A DNA stretch of 49,770 bases from Allobosea sp. Root483D1 (GCF_001429505.1 NZ_LMJW01000018.1:534111-583880); one strand, 5' to 3'. Shown: positions 19,239 through 28,291, counted from the stretch's first letter. The notes: generated by a model from the sequence alone, not told the origin. Numbers and translations: made by a program.

Positions 19239-20291
19239 ATGAGCTTTGATCGCCGCAAGTTCCTGACGCTCGCCGGCTCGGCCGTGGCCGCTCCGGCGGT
19301 GCTGCGCGCCAGCCGTGCCAATGCGCAGGAAGTGACGCTGCGCATGCATCACTTCCTGCCGCCGGTGGCGAACGGGCATTCCAAGTTCCTGAAGCCCTGG
19401 GCCGACAAGGTCGGAGCCGAATCGAACGGCCGGATCAAGATCGACATCTTCCCGTCGATGCAGCTCGGCGGCACCCCGCCGCAGCTCTACGATCAGGCCC
19501 GCGACGGCGTCGTCGACATCGTCTGGACGCTGCCCGGCAACACGCCCGGCCGCTTCACCGGCATCGAGGCGTTCGAACTGCCCTTCGTGCCGAACAAGCG
19601 GGCGCTGGTGAACTCGCTGGCGCTGACCGACTATGCCAGCGAGCACCTCAAGGACGAGTTCAAGGATATCCATCCGATCTGCTTCTGGGCGCATGATCAC
19701 GGGCTGATCCATGCCAACAAGCCGGTGAAGACGATGGAGGACCTGAAGGGTCTGAAGCTGCGCTTCCCGACCCGGCTCGCCGGCGAGGCGCTGCGTGCGC
19801 TCGGTGCCAACGCCATCGGCATGCCGATCCCGCAGGTGCCGGAATCGCTGGCGCAGCGCGTCATCGACGGCTGCGTCGTGCCCTGGGAGGTCGTGCCTTC
19901 GATCAAGGTGCAGGAACTGGTCAAGAACCACACCGAGATCCCGGGCTCGCCGACCTTCTACGTCGCAACGTTCGTGCTCGCGATGAACAAGGCCAAGTAT
20001 GAGGGCCTCGCGCCCGACCTGAAGGCGATCATCGACAAGAATTCGGGCGCCGCGGCCGCCGCCATGGCCGGCAAGGTCTGGGACGAGCAGGCCGTCGTCG
20101 TTTCCGAGATGGTCAAGAAGCGCGGCAACAACATCATCACGCTCGAGCAGGCGGAGGCGGACCGCTGGCATAAGACGACCGCGCCGGTGATCGAGGGCTG
20201 GCTCAAGACCGCCAAGGACAAGGGTCTCGACGGCGAGAAGCTGCTTGCCGCCGCCCGCGCCGCGCTGACCAAGCACCAGAACGCCGCCTGA
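19239..20291 (+). CDS. dctP: TRAP transporter solute-binding protein DctP
   Basis: The 350-residue periplasmic protein has a twin-arginine-like signal (DRRKFLTLAG, then AAPAVLRASRANAQ) and the DctP fold: MHHFLPPVANGHSKFLKPWADKV, the SMQLGG loop, DLKGLKLRFPT, and the carboxylate-binding Arg region LRFPTRLAGEALRALGA. A strong GGGGAGGGGAC site precedes the ATG. It starts a three-gene operon with the small and large membrane subunits immediately downstream. The family carries organic anions (C4-dicarboxylates, keto acids, sugar acids) using a sodium or proton gradient. Which substrate is transported cannot be told. Confidence 0.93.
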   Translation: MSFDRRKFLTLAGSAVAAPAVLRASRANAQEVTLRMHHFLPPVANGHSKFLKPWADKVGAESNGRIKIDIFPSMQLGGTPPQLYDQARDGVVDIVWTLPGNTPGRFTGIEAFELPFVPNKRALVNSLALTDYASEHLKDEFKDIHPICFWAHDHGLIHANKPVKTMEDLKGLKLRFPTRLAGEALRALGANAIGMPIPQVPESLAQRVIDGCVVPWEVVPSIKVQELVKNHTEIPGSPTFYVATFVLAMNKAKYEGLAPDLKAIIDKNSGAAAAAMAGKVWDEQAVVVSEMVKKRGNNIITLEQAEADRWHKTTAPVIEGWLKTAKDKGLDGEKLLAAARAALTKHQNAA

Positions 20292-20299
20292 CCGCCGCG

Positions 20300-20803
20300 A
20301 TGACCGGGGACATGGGGGAAAGGCCGCCATCGCGCATCGACGCGGTGGCGGAGACGGTCGCGCTCATCGGCGGGGCACTGCTGATCGCGGTCGCGACCAT
20401 GGTCGTGGTCAGCGTGACCTTGCGCAGCGATCTCGTCGGCGCGGCCGGCGTGCCCGGCGATTTCGAGTTGGTGCAGATGGCGACCGCGGTCGCCGCCTTC
20501 TGCTTCCTGCCGCTCTGCCAGCTGAAGCGCGGCAACATCTTCGTCGACACCTTCACGCTGAAGCTGCCGCAGCGCTGGTGTGACGGCATCGATGCGCTCT
20601 GGGACGTGGTCTACGGGCTTGCCATGGCGCTGATCGCCTGGCGGCTCGGCGTCGGCGCGCGCTCGGCGCTCGCCAGCGGCGAGAACACCATGGTGCTGCA
20701 GCTGCCGAGCTATCTGCCGATCGCGCTCTGCGCGGTGCTTGCCGGCTTCGTCGCGCTCGCCGCATTCGTCAGCGCCAGCCGCCTCATCAGGCAGCCCCGA
20801 TGA
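20300..20803 (+). CDS. dctQ: TRAP transporter small permease DctQ
   Basis: The 167-residue protein has four transmembrane helices (about 20-42, 60-80, 98-118 and 135-158) and the family's LKRGNIFVDTFTLKLP loop between helices 2 and 3. It supports assembly or activity of the large subunit DctM. It begins 8 bp after the dctP stop and overlaps dctM by 4 bp (ATGA at 20800-20803), so expression is coupled. Confidence 0.92.
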   Translation: MTGDMGERPPSRIDAVAETVALIGGALLIAVATMVVVSVTLRSDLVGAAGVPGDFELVQMATAVAAFCFLPLCQLKRGNIFVDTFTLKLPQRWCDGIDALWDVVYGLAMALIAWRLGVGARSALASGENTMVLQLPSYLPIALCAVLAGFVALAAFVSASRLIRQPR

Positions 20804-22119
20804 GCGGTTTTTCCCTCGCGATCACCGGCTTTGCCGTCATGCTGGCGCTGATGGCGCTGCGCCTGCCGATCGGGCTCGCCATGCTGGTGGTCGGCAGCGC
20901 CGGCTATATCCAGCTCAACGGGCTCGAGCCCTTCCTCAACTACATCCGCACCACGCCCTACCAGATTTTCGCCAACTACACGCTCTCGGTGATCCCGCTC
21001 TTCGTGCTGATGGGCGCCTTCGCCGAGCGCTCGGGGCTGGCGGGCGACCTGTTCAAGGCGGCCTCGGCCTTTGTCGGCCATCGTCGCGGCGGCCTCGGCA
21101 TGGCGATGATCGGGGCCTGCACCGGCTTCGGCGCGATCTGCGGCTCCTCGGTCGCGACCACCGCGACCTTTGCCCGCGCGGCGCTGCCGCAATTGCGCAG
21201 CTACCGCTATGATCCAGGCTTCGCCTGCGGCGTCACCGCGGTCGGCGGCACGCTCGGCATCCTGATCCCGCCCTCGGTGATCCTCGTCGTCTATGCGATC
21301 TCGACCGAGCAGAACATCGCCAAGCTGTTCCAGGCGGCGCTGATCCCCGGCCTGATGGCGGCGACGTTCTATTGCATTACCATCTGGATCATGTCGCGGC
21401 TCGACGGCACGCTCGCGCCCGCCCATGAGCGCACACCCTGGCGGGAGCGCTGGCCGCTGCTGCTCGGCGTCATCCCGGCGCTCGCGGTCGCGGTGATCGT
21501 GGTCGGCGGCATCTATGGCGGCGTCTTTACCCCGACGGAGGGCGCGTCCGTCGGCGCCTTCATCATGCTGGCGATCGGCCTGTTCCGGCGCACGCTCAAC
21601 TTCGAAGGGGTCAAGCAGGCGATCCTGCAGACGGCCGAGACCTCGGCGATGATCTTCGCGATCCTGCTCGGGGCGGAGGTGTTCAACGCCTTCCTGGCGC
21701 TGACGCAGGTGCCGACCGCCGCGGCCGAGATGATCGCGGCTTCGGGCTGGGCGCCCTACACGGTGCTGGTCGGCCTCTTGCTGTTCTACATCGTGCTAGG
21801 CGGCGTCATGGACGAGCTCGCCATGATCCTGCTGACGCTGCCGGTGTTCTTTCCGATCGTGACGGCGCTCGATTTCGGCATGCCGACCGACGACATCGCG
21901 ATCTGGTTCGGCATCCTCGTGCTGATCGTGGTCGGCATCGGCATGACCTGCCCGCCGATCGGGCTGAACGTCTTCGTCGTCGCCTCGCTGGCGCGCGACG
22001 TGCCGGTGACGCGGATCTATCGCGGCGTCCTGCCCTTCGTCGGTGCCGATGTGATCAGGCTCGGCATCTGCGTGGCATTTCCGGCCTTGAGCCTCTATCT
22101 GGTGAAGCTCCTGAACTGA
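20800..22119 (+). CDS. dctM: TRAP transporter large permease DctM
   Basis: This 439-residue inner-membrane transporter has about twelve helices and re-entrant loops typical of DctM. Conserved blocks are the IPLFVLMGAFAERSGLAGDLF segment, GAICGSSVATTATFARAALP, the GGTLGILIPPSVILVVYAI hairpin, and near the C-terminus GIGMTCPPIGLNVFVVASL. It works with DctP and DctQ to import an organic anion driven by an ion gradient. Its start overlaps the dctQ stop. The length matches single-domain DctM proteins, with no DctQ fusion. Confidence 0.94.
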   Translation: MSGFSLAITGFAVMLALMALRLPIGLAMLVVGSAGYIQLNGLEPFLNYIRTTPYQIFANYTLSVIPLFVLMGAFAERSGLAGDLFKAASAFVGHRRGGLGMAMIGACTGFGAICGSSVATTATFARAALPQLRSYRYDPGFACGVTAVGGTLGILIPPSVILVVYAISTEQNIAKLFQAALIPGLMAATFYCITIWIMSRLDGTLAPAHERTPWRERWPLLLGVIPALAVAVIVVGGIYGGVFTPTEGASVGAFIMLAIGLFRRTLNFEGVKQAILQTAETSAMIFAILLGAEVFNAFLALTQVPTAAAEMIAASGWAPYTVLVGLLLFYIVLGGVMDELAMILLTLPVFFPIVTALDFGMPTDDIAIWFGILVLIVVGIGMTCPPIGLNVFVVASLARDVPVTRIYRGVLPFVGADVIRLGICVAFPALSLYLVKLLN

Positions 22120-22140
22120 GCGACATCCGAGAGTGACAGC

Positions 22141-22455
22141 ATGATCGTACACGACCTCGACATCGACGCCGTCAAGGCGGGGCTCGCCGACGGCTCGATC
22201 CTCATCGTCGATGTGCGCGAGCCGCACGAGTTCGCCGCCGGCCATATCCCCGGCTCGCTGTCGCGGCCGTTGTCGCAGTTCGACCCGGCCGACCTGCCGA
22301 ACGAACCCGGCAAGCGCGTCGTGCTCTCCTGCGCTGCCGGCGTGCGCTCGCTGCGGGCGCTGGAGTTCGCGCAGGCCGCCGGGCTCGACATCGACAGCCA
22401 CTATCTCGGTGGCTTCAAGGATTGGGCCATGCGCGGGGAACCCATAGACCGCTGA
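22141..22455 (+). CDS. Rhodanese-like sulfurtransferase
   Basis: The 104-residue single-domain rhodanese (GlpE/PspE class) shows LIVDVREPHEFAAGHIPGS and the active-site loop CAAGVRS near residues 63-69, where the Cys carries persulfide, followed by the closing YLGGFKDWAMRG. There is no signal peptide, so it is cytosolic. It lies 21 bp after dctM on the same strand and may be co-transcribed with the TRAP genes. A sulfur-containing substrate for the transporter is a possible but unproven reading. Confidence 0.92.
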   Translation: MIVHDLDIDAVKAGLADGSILIVDVREPHEFAAGHIPGSLSRPLSQFDPADLPNEPGKRVVLSCAAGVRSLRALEFAQAAGLDIDSHYLGGFKDWAMRGEPIDR

Positions 22456-22544
22456 CGCATCGTGTTCCGGTTGCGGTTGGCAATGCCAGCGCCGATAACG
22501 GGGCGCGGCCTCAAACCCGGCCGTGGTCGACCAAAGGTGTCCTG

Positions 22545-23498
22545 ATGAAGGCCTCCCGCCTGCTGAGCCTCTCCCTCGCAGCCCTGCTTTCCACTGCCTG
22601 CGCAGCCCCGCTCGCCTTCGCGCAGGCTGCCCCGCAGAGCGGAGCCAAGCGGCCGGCGCAGGACCCCGAGCTTCAGGCGGCGATCGCCAAGTCGAATGCC
22701 TATACCTCGCTCTCCAACCGGACGATCCGGGCGATCGAATCCTGGGATCGCTACAAAAGCTGGGTCGACATGAAGAAGGGGCCGACCGGCAAGGAGCGCT
22801 ACATCTCCTACGGTCTCTACAGCCTCTATGACGTGAAGGACGAGATCGCCAAGGCCGAGGCGGCGGCGGGGCAGCCGCCGGCGCAGCCGGAACTCGACGG
22901 CGCGGTGAAGCGCTATATCGCTGCCTATCAGGAACTCGCGCCGCTGATCACCCGGGCCGAGCGCTATTACGAGCGCAAGGACTATCGCGACGACAACGCC
23001 GCCGAAGGCCGCGAGCTGCACGCCAAGATGGTGCCGGCGGCGGAGGCCTTCATGCGCGAGCGGACTGCTTTCAGCGTCCAGCTCAACGGCTACAAGAAGG
23101 GCATCGACACCCGCGAGCTTGCGGCGATCGAGGCGAGCGAGGGCCGCCTTGCCCGCTGGCAGCTGCGCAACATCATGATCAACGCGCGCGCCGTGATGGA
23201 TGTGATGCCGAGCAATGAGAGCCCGATCGTCGACCTCGTCGCCTTCGACACGGCGCTGGCCGGCTATTCAGGGGCGATCAAGGAGATGGACCGCTTCAAG
23301 GACAGCAATCCGTCCGGCGTGCCGATGATCGATTCCTCGGCGAGCACCTGGCTCGGCTCGCTGCGCGACTTCCGCGAGAAGCTCGGCAAGTCGAAGGGCG
23401 ACGTCCGCAAGGGCGCGGCCAACGATGCCAACCGGATCGTCTCCAGCTACAACATGATGGTGAGCATGTCCGACAGTGCCGCGCGCATGATCCGCTGA
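22545..23498 (+). CDS. DUF3829 (YiiG-like) exported protein
   Basis: The 317-residue protein has an N-terminal signal peptide with a Cys in LLSTACAAPLAFAQA. It could be a lipoprotein cleaved before that Cys or a Sec substrate cut at FAQA. The mature helical domain contains the RYYERKDYRDDNAAEGRELH block typical of DUF3829/YiiG. Function is not known for the family. The start was placed at the ATG at 22545, where the signal peptide begins; the frame open from 22422 is not convincing. It stands between the rhodanese and molybdopterin genes with spacers of about 90 and 118 bp. Confidence 0.8.
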   Translation: MKASRLLSLSLAALLSTACAAPLAFAQAAPQSGAKRPAQDPELQAAIAKSNAYTSLSNRTIRAIESWDRYKSWVDMKKGPTGKERYISYGLYSLYDVKDEIAKAEAAAGQPPAQPELDGAVKRYIAAYQELAPLITRAERYYERKDYRDDNAAEGRELHAKMVPAAEAFMRERTAFSVQLNGYKKGIDTRELAAIEASEGRLARWQLRNIMINARAVMDVMPSNESPIVDLVAFDTALAGYSGAIKEMDRFKDSNPSGVPMIDSSASTWLGSLRDFREKLGKSKGDVRKGAANDANRIVSSYNMMVSMSDSAARMIR

Positions 23499-23616
23499 AT
23501 TCAAGACCCGGCAGGTTGCGCCTAGCGCATCCCGGTCCCAGCGCGCGGACCGGGGTGACGTCGCGGCTATCCTGCGCCAGTCTTTCTCATTCGAATGATC
23601 CGAAGGAAGTTTGCCG

Positions 23617-25926
23617 ATGCGTCCGATGAAGTTCGGGATGGGCCAGCCGGTGCGGCGGGTCGAGGATCAGCGTCTGACCACCGGCACGGGCCGCTATACC
23701 GACGACACCGCGGTCGAGGGCGCCCTGCACGCCTATGTGCTGCGCTCGCCGCACGCGCATGCAAGGTTCAGGATCATCGACAAGCAGACGGCGAGGACGC
23801 GCAAGGGCGTCAAGCTGATCCTGACCGGCGAGGACGTCGCCCATCTTGGCGACATCCCTTGCAAGGGACTGATCAAGGACATTTCCGGCGAGGATGTGAA
23901 GCCGAATCCGGTGCCGGTGCTGCCGGTGGACACGGTACGCCATGTCGGCGAAGCCATCGCCTTCATCGTTGCCGAGACGCTCGACCAGGCGCGCGATGCG
24001 GCCGAGGCGATCGAGATCGAGTTCGAGACGCTGCCCTCGATCACCGGTATCGCCGAGGCGCTCGAAGCCAAGGCGCCGCAGGTCTGGCCGGATCGCGCCG
24101 GCAACGTCGCCTTCGAGGCGGAGCAGGGCAACGCCAAGAAGACCGAAGAGGCCTTCGCCAAGGCCGACCGGACGGTCTCGGTCACCATCGTCAACAACCG
24201 TCTCGCCTCCAACTATATGGAGACGCGGGCCTGCATCGCCGAATACGACAAGGCGACCAAGCGTTGGACGCTGACGCTCGGCAGCCAGGGCAGCCATGGC
24301 ACCCGCGAGATCCTGGCCGACTACATCCTCAAGGTCGATCAGTCCCGCATCCGGGTGATCACGCCCGACGTCGGCGGCGGCTTCGGCACCAAGATCTTCA
24401 TGTACCGCGAATACCCGCTGACCATGGTCGCCGCCGAGACGCTGAAGCGGCCGGTGCGTTGGGTCGCCGATCGCACCGAGCATTTCCTCGCCGACACCCA
24501 TGGCCGCGCCAACCTCAGCACCGCGACGATGGCGCTCGACAAGCGCGGCAAGTTCATCGGCCTCAAGGTCGACCTCGCCGCCGATATGGGCGCTTATCTC
24601 TCGCAATATGGGCCCTTCATCCCCTGGGTCGGCACGACGATGACGCCGGGCTGCTACAGCATCCCGGCGGTGCATGTCCGCTTCCGCGGCGTCTTCACCA
24701 ACACCACGCCGGTCGATGCCTATCGCGGCGCCGGGCGGCCCGAGGCGGCCTATCTGATCGAGCGGCTGGTCGATGCGATCGCACGCGAGACCGGCAAGAC
24801 GCCGGATGCGGTGCGGGCGCAGAACTTCGTCAAGCCGAGCGAGATGCCGCACAGGACGCAGACCGGCCCGGTCTACGATTCCGGCGAGTTCGAGGGTCAT
24901 ATGCGCCGCGCCATGGAGGTGGCGGACTGGACGGGCTTCAAGAGCCGCCTGAAAACCTCGCAGAAGGCCGGCAAGATCCGCGGTATCGGGCTCGCCTGCT
25001 ATATCGAGGCCTGCGGCGGTGGCGGGCCGGAGAGTTCGACCGTGATCCTGGAGAAGGACGGCACCGTCACCGTGCTGATCGGCACCCAGTCGAACGGGCA
25101 GGGCCACGAGACCGCCTATTCGCAACTCGTCTCGCAGCATCTCGATATCCCGATGGACCGCATCAAGGTCATCCAGGGCGATACCGACAAGGTCGCGACC
25201 GGCTCCGGCACGGGCGGCTCTCGCTCCATCCCCGTCGGCGGCGCGGCCCTCAACGCGGCGACCGGCATCCTTGCCGACAACCTGAAGAGCCTTGCCTCGG
25301 ATGCGCTCGAAGCCGCCCCGGGGGACCTCGAGATCGTCGACGGGGCCGTTCGCATCGTCGGCACCGACAAGAAGCTCGACCTCAAGGCGATCGCCAACCT
25401 GCCCGGCGCCAAGGCCGAGCAGCTCAGCGTCCATCAGAGCTGGACGCCGCCGGAGGCGACCTATCCGAACGGCACCCATGTGGTTGAACTGGAAGTTGAT
25501 CCTGCGACCGGGGGGACCGAGATCCAGACCTATGTCGTGGTCGATGATTTCGGCGTGACGCTGAACCCGATCATGCTGCAGGGTCAGGTCCATGGCGGGG
25601 CAGCGCAGGGCATCGGCCAGGCGCTGATGGAGGAGATCCGCTTTGACACATCCGGCCAGATGCTGACCGCGACCTTCATGGACTACGCCCTGCCGCGCGC
25701 GATCGACATCCCGAACTTCCATTTCGAGACGCGCAACGTGCCCTGCGTCACCAACGCCCTCGGGGTGAAGGGTGCGGGCGAGGCCGGCGCGATCGGCGCC
25801 TGTCCGGCGGTGATGAACGCCATGGTCGATGCGCTGAACCGCGCCGCCGGGATCACGGCGATCGACATGCCGGCGACTCCGGGCAAGGTGTTCGCGACGC
25901 TGAAGGCGGCGGGATATCGGCTTTGA
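23617..25926 (+). CDS. Molybdopterin hydroxylase large subunit (xanthine dehydrogenase/CoxL family)
   Basis: This 769-residue protein of the xanthine oxidase family starts with the typical GQPVRRVEDQRLTTGTGRYTDD. It contains PDVGGGFGTK near residue 255, the active-site loop AYRGAGR at 368-374, and GVKGAGEAGAIG near 720 with the catalytic Glu. True form I CO dehydrogenase has AYRCSFR there, so this is a form II-like enzyme hydroxylating an unknown aldehyde or heterocycle, not CO. The ATG at 23617 follows AAGGAAG. The FAD and 2Fe-2S subunits normally encoded beside it are absent. Cytochrome genes follow, which may indicate electron transfer to cytochromes. Confidence 0.9.
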   Translation: MRPMKFGMGQPVRRVEDQRLTTGTGRYTDDTAVEGALHAYVLRSPHAHARFRIIDKQTARTRKGVKLILTGEDVAHLGDIPCKGLIKDISGEDVKPNPVPVLPVDTVRHVGEAIAFIVAETLDQARDAAEAIEIEFETLPSITGIAEALEAKAPQVWPDRAGNVAFEAEQGNAKKTEEAFAKADRTVSVTIVNNRLASNYMETRACIAEYDKATKRWTLTLGSQGSHGTREILADYILKVDQSRIRVITPDVGGGFGTKIFMYREYPLTMVAAETLKRPVRWVADRTEHFLADTHGRANLSTATMALDKRGKFIGLKVDLAADMGAYLSQYGPFIPWVGTTMTPGCYSIPAVHVRFRGVFTNTTPVDAYRGAGRPEAAYLIERLVDAIARETGKTPDAVRAQNFVKPSEMPHRTQTGPVYDSGEFEGHMRRAMEVADWTGFKSRLKTSQKAGKIRGIGLACYIEACGGGGPESSTVILEKDGTVTVLIGTQSNGQGHETAYSQLVSQHLDIPMDRIKVIQGDTDKVATGSGTGGSRSIPVGGAALNAATGILADNLKSLASDALEAAPGDLEIVDGAVRIVGTDKKLDLKAIANLPGAKAEQLSVHQSWTPPEATYPNGTHVVELEVDPATGGTEIQTYVVVDDFGVTLNPIMLQGQVHGGAAQGIGQALMEEIRFDTSGQMLTATFMDYALPRAIDIPNFHFETRNVPCVTNALGVKGAGEAGAIGACPAVMNAMVDALNRAAGITAIDMPATPGKVFATLKAAGYRL

Positions 25927-25927
25927 C

Positions 25928-25951
25928 GCAAGGAGGCGCTTGCTTCCTTGC
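25928..25951. terminator. Weak hairpin after the molybdopterin gene
   Basis: GCAAGGA and TCCTTGC pair around a 10-base loop directly after the stop codon. There is no T-tract, so it may be a processing or weak termination site. Confidence 0.35.
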
Positions 25952-26017
25952 AAGGAGTTTCACGACAATGCGACTTGGCGCTGTCGTGCGCCTGCGTTGA
26001 TCTGGAAGAGTTCAAAA

Positions 26018-26037
26018 CAGCGCCGGTTCCGGCGCTG
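26018..26037. promoter_or_regulatory. Palindrome in the cytochrome c' leader
   Basis: CAGCGCCGG, TT, CCGGCGCTG is a perfect 9-2-9 inverted repeat 21 bp before the ATG at 26059, just above the GGAGGA ribosome site (26053 region). It could be an operator or a hairpin limiting translation. Confidence 0.4.
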
Positions 26038-26058
26038 CCTTCCGGAGGATTCCCACGC

Positions 26059-26490
26059 ATGCTTCGCTCTGCTTTCGTCGCCCTCGGTCTCGCCGTCGGT
26101 GTCTCCGCCGTCCTGGCCCAGGCCAACCCGATCGCCGAACGGCGCGACACGATGAAGGGCGTCGGCGCTGCGACACGGGACGGCGCGGCTATCGCCAAGG
26201 GCGAGGCGCCGTTCGATGCGGCGAAGGTGCAGGCGATCTTCAAGACCTATGGCGATGCCGCCAAGAAGATGCCGGGCCTCTATCCCGACACCGCCAAGAC
26301 CGGCGGCGAGACGACGGCAGGCCCGAAGATCTGGGAAGATCAGGCCGGCTTCAAAGCCGCCTTCGCCAAGTTCGAGGCCGATGCCGGCAAGGGCGCGGCC
26401 GTGACCGATCTCGCCGGCTTCCGCACGGCTTTCGGCGACGCCACCAAGAATTGCGGTGGCTGCCACGAGACCTATCGCATCAAGAAGTGA
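26059..26490 (+). CDS. Cytochrome c'
   Basis: The 143-residue protein has a signal peptide (cleavage after VLAQA, near residue 21), a four-helix body beginning NPIAERRDTMKGVGAATR, and a single C-terminal heme site NCGGCHETY. The R-x-x-x-M-K start of the mature protein, with the expected distal position, and the CxxCH near the end are typical of cytochromes c'. Family members bind NO and may protect against nitrosative stress or carry electrons. The start at 26059 gives a complete signal peptide; the upstream in-frame extension does not. It has its own terminator. Confidence 0.93.
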   Translation: MLRSAFVALGLAVGVSAVLAQANPIAERRDTMKGVGAATRDGAAIAKGEAPFDAAKVQAIFKTYGDAAKKMPGLYPDTAKTGGETTAGPKIWEDQAGFKAAFAKFEADAGKGAAVTDLAGFRTAFGDATKNCGGCHETYRIKK

Positions 26491-26524
26491 TGGCGGCCTG
26501 ACGCTTCCCGATTTGACCTGATCT

Positions 26525-26559
26525 AAGGAGCGGGCTTCTTTGCAGAGGCCCGCTCCTTT
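26525..26559 (+). terminator. Rho-independent terminator of cytochrome c'
   Basis: AAGGAGCGGGC (26525-26535) and GCCCGCTCCTT (26548-26558) form an 11-bp GC-rich stem with a 12-base loop, followed by TC and GTG. The T-run is short, but the stem is strong and lies 35 bp after the stop codon. Confidence 0.7.
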
Positions 26560-26579
26560 CGTGTCGGCGGCATCCGGAG

Positions 26580-26604
26580 CGAACCGTGTCGCGATACGAG
26601 CGTT
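26580..26604 (+). promoter_or_regulatory. Possible EcfG promoter of the diheme cytochrome
   Basis: cGAAC, 16 bases, CGTT lies 30 bp before the ATG at 26635. It is the same near-consensus pattern (first base C in place of G) as at 1067-1091. It is placed correctly for transcription of the cytochrome after the cytochrome c' terminator. Confidence 0.35.
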
Positions 26605-26634
26605 ATTCGCCTGGGACAACTCGATGAGGAACCG

Positions 26635-27570
26635 ATGCGCCGCCTGCTGATCACGCTTCTGGTCTTCATCGCGCTCGGCATTGCCGGCTTCTTCGTCCTC
26701 ACAGACCCGCGGGTGGTCTCGCCGGGCCCCGCAGTCGGCACGCTGCCGGCGCCCGACATCGAGAACGGCAAGCTGCTGTTCGCGGCCGGTGGCTGCGCCT
26801 CCTGCCATGCGACGCCGGGACAGGACGACAAGACCAGGCTCGGCGGTGGCCTCGTGCTGGACTCGCCCTTCGGCAGGTTCCACGTACCGAACATCTCGCC
26901 GCATACGCGCGACGGCATCGGCAACTGGGGCACGGCCGATTTCATCCAGGCGATGACCGCCGGCGTTTCGCCAACGGGCCAGCACTATTATCCGGCCTTC
27001 CCCTACACCTCATACCGGCTGATGCCGGCGAAGGCCGTCGCCGATCTCCTCGCCTATATCCGGACGTTGCCATCGGTTGAAGGCAAGGCGCCCGGCCATG
27101 AGCTCGGCTTCCCCTTCAATATCCGCCGCCTGGTCGGCGGCTGGAAGCTGCTGTTCTTCGACGGGGCGCCGTTCAAGGCCGATCCCGGCAAGAGCGAGGA
27201 ATGGAATCGCGGCGCCTATCTGGTGAACGGGCCGGGCCATTGCGCCGAATGCCATTCCAGCCGCAACCAGTTCGGCGCCATCGTCCAGGCGACGCGCTTT
27301 GCCGGCGGGCCCGACCCCGAGGGCAAGGGCTGGGTGCCGAACATCACCCAGGCTGAGGATGGGCTCGGCAAATGGTCGAAGTCCGAGATCGCCGAATTGC
27401 TCAAGGCCGGCTTCACGCCGAGCTTCGACAGCGTCGGCGGTTCGATGGCGGCGGTGGTGCGCAACATCGCGCAGTTGCCGGATGCCGACCGGCTGGCGAT
27501 GGCCGAATATCTGAAGTCGCTGCCGGCAGTGCAGGGGCCACCGCGGCCGCAGAAGGCGGCGGGTGGCTAA
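26635..27570 (+). CDS. Membrane-anchored diheme cytochrome c
   Basis: The 311-residue protein has an uncleaved-looking N-terminal helix (about 3-22) followed by two cytochrome c domains. Heme sites are CASCH near residue 58 and CAECH near residue 201. Each domain is followed by a Met-bearing segment (GVSPTGQHYYPAFPYTSYRLM; the second near GGSMAAVV). It resembles the cytochrome subunits of membrane alcohol, gluconate and aldehyde dehydrogenases, which pass electrons to quinone or a terminal oxidase. It follows the lone molybdopterin hydroxylase subunit, so it may be that enzyme's acceptor. That link is inferred only from position. Confidence 0.88.
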   Translation: MRRLLITLLVFIALGIAGFFVLTDPRVVSPGPAVGTLPAPDIENGKLLFAAGGCASCHATPGQDDKTRLGGGLVLDSPFGRFHVPNISPHTRDGIGNWGTADFIQAMTAGVSPTGQHYYPAFPYTSYRLMPAKAVADLLAYIRTLPSVEGKAPGHELGFPFNIRRLVGGWKLLFFDGAPFKADPGKSEEWNRGAYLVNGPGHCAECHSSRNQFGAIVQATRFAGGPDPEGKGWVPNITQAEDGLGKWSKSEIAELLKAGFTPSFDSVGGSMAAVVRNIAQLPDADRLAMAEYLKSLPAVQGPPRPQKAAGG

Positions 27571-27604
27571 GGGGGTGACGGTGGGCAGCTTTACGAAGCG
27601 GCCC

Positions 27605-28225
27605 TCAGTCCATCACCGCCGCCTTGAGGATGCAGACCATCAGGGCCGTGCCCGGCTGGCCGCTGACGCAGCGGACGACGTGCTGGCGGTCGCAGCGATA
27701 GCGCAGTGTCTCGCCGGCCTTGGCGCGCTGGGTGATGCCGCCGACCTCGACCTCGAACTCGCCGGCGCTGACCGAGAGCGATTCGATCGAGCCCCGCTGA
27801 TGGCCTTCCGAATCGAGCTCGCCGCCGGGCTCGGCGCTGACCTCGTACCATTGCAGCCATTCGACGGTCTTGATCCAGCCGATGATCGCGAGGCGCAGCT
27901 TGCCGTCCTCCGAGACCAGGATCGGCGTGTCCGGCCGGGCGATCTTCTCGATGAAGGCCTCTTCCTCATTGGTCGAGAGCACGCGCTCGATCGAGACGTC
28001 GAGCGCCTGCGACAGCCGCCAGATCGTCGCCAGCGTCGGATTGGTCTCGTTGCGCTCGATCTGGCTGATGATCGACTTGGCGACGCCCGACTGCTCGGCC
28101 AGTTCCGAGAGCGACAGGTTATACGCCTTGCGCAGCCGCTGGATCGTCTTGCCGAGCTGGCCCGAAATCACCTGCGCGCCGGATGCGAGCTCGCGGCCGC
28201 CACGTTCTTTGGTTTCGATGCCCAT
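27605..28225 (-). CDS. XRE-cupin transcriptional regulator
   Basis: The 206-residue regulator has an N-terminal Cro/C1 helix-turn-helix (about 24-85: LGKTIQRLRKAYNLSLSELAEQSGVAKSIISQIERNETNPTLATIWRL) and a C-terminal cupin domain (about 115-200: WYEVSAEPGGELDSEGH, EFEVEVGG, GETLRYRCDRQHVVRC) that would bind a small effector. Relatives include PuuR and SutR, which control amine, amino acid and sulfur genes. The EamA exporter gene lies 118 bp upstream on the same strand, so control of export of a related metabolite is plausible. A palindromic site in its promoter region suggests autoregulation. Confidence 0.92.
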   Translation of the reverse strand: MGIETKERGGRELASGAQVISGQLGKTIQRLRKAYNLSLSELAEQSGVAKSIISQIERNETNPTLATIWRLSQALDVSIERVLSTNEEEAFIEKIARPDTPILVSEDGKLRLAIIGWIKTVEWLQWYEVSAEPGGELDSEGHQRGSIESLSVSAGEFEVEVGGITQRAKAGETLRYRCDRQHVVRCVSGQPGTALMVCILKAAVMD

Positions 28226-28291
28226 TACGCTCTTGCCTGCGGTCGTCTCTAGCCCGGCTAGATTGTGCCGTTTGGGATAGAGAACGATTGT

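Noticed and set aside
23617..25926. Identification as CO dehydrogenase or as xanthine dehydrogenase feeding the urate pathway
   Set aside because: The active-site loop is AYRGAGR, not AYRCSFR, and the gene lies 10 kb from the urate genes without the other xanthine dehydrogenase subunits.
23587..25953. A 788-codon open frame on the minus strand
   Set aside because: It lies antisense to the molybdopterin subunit gene, is rich in Arg, Gly, Ala and His, and has no domain or ribosome site. High GC opens such frames opposite real genes.
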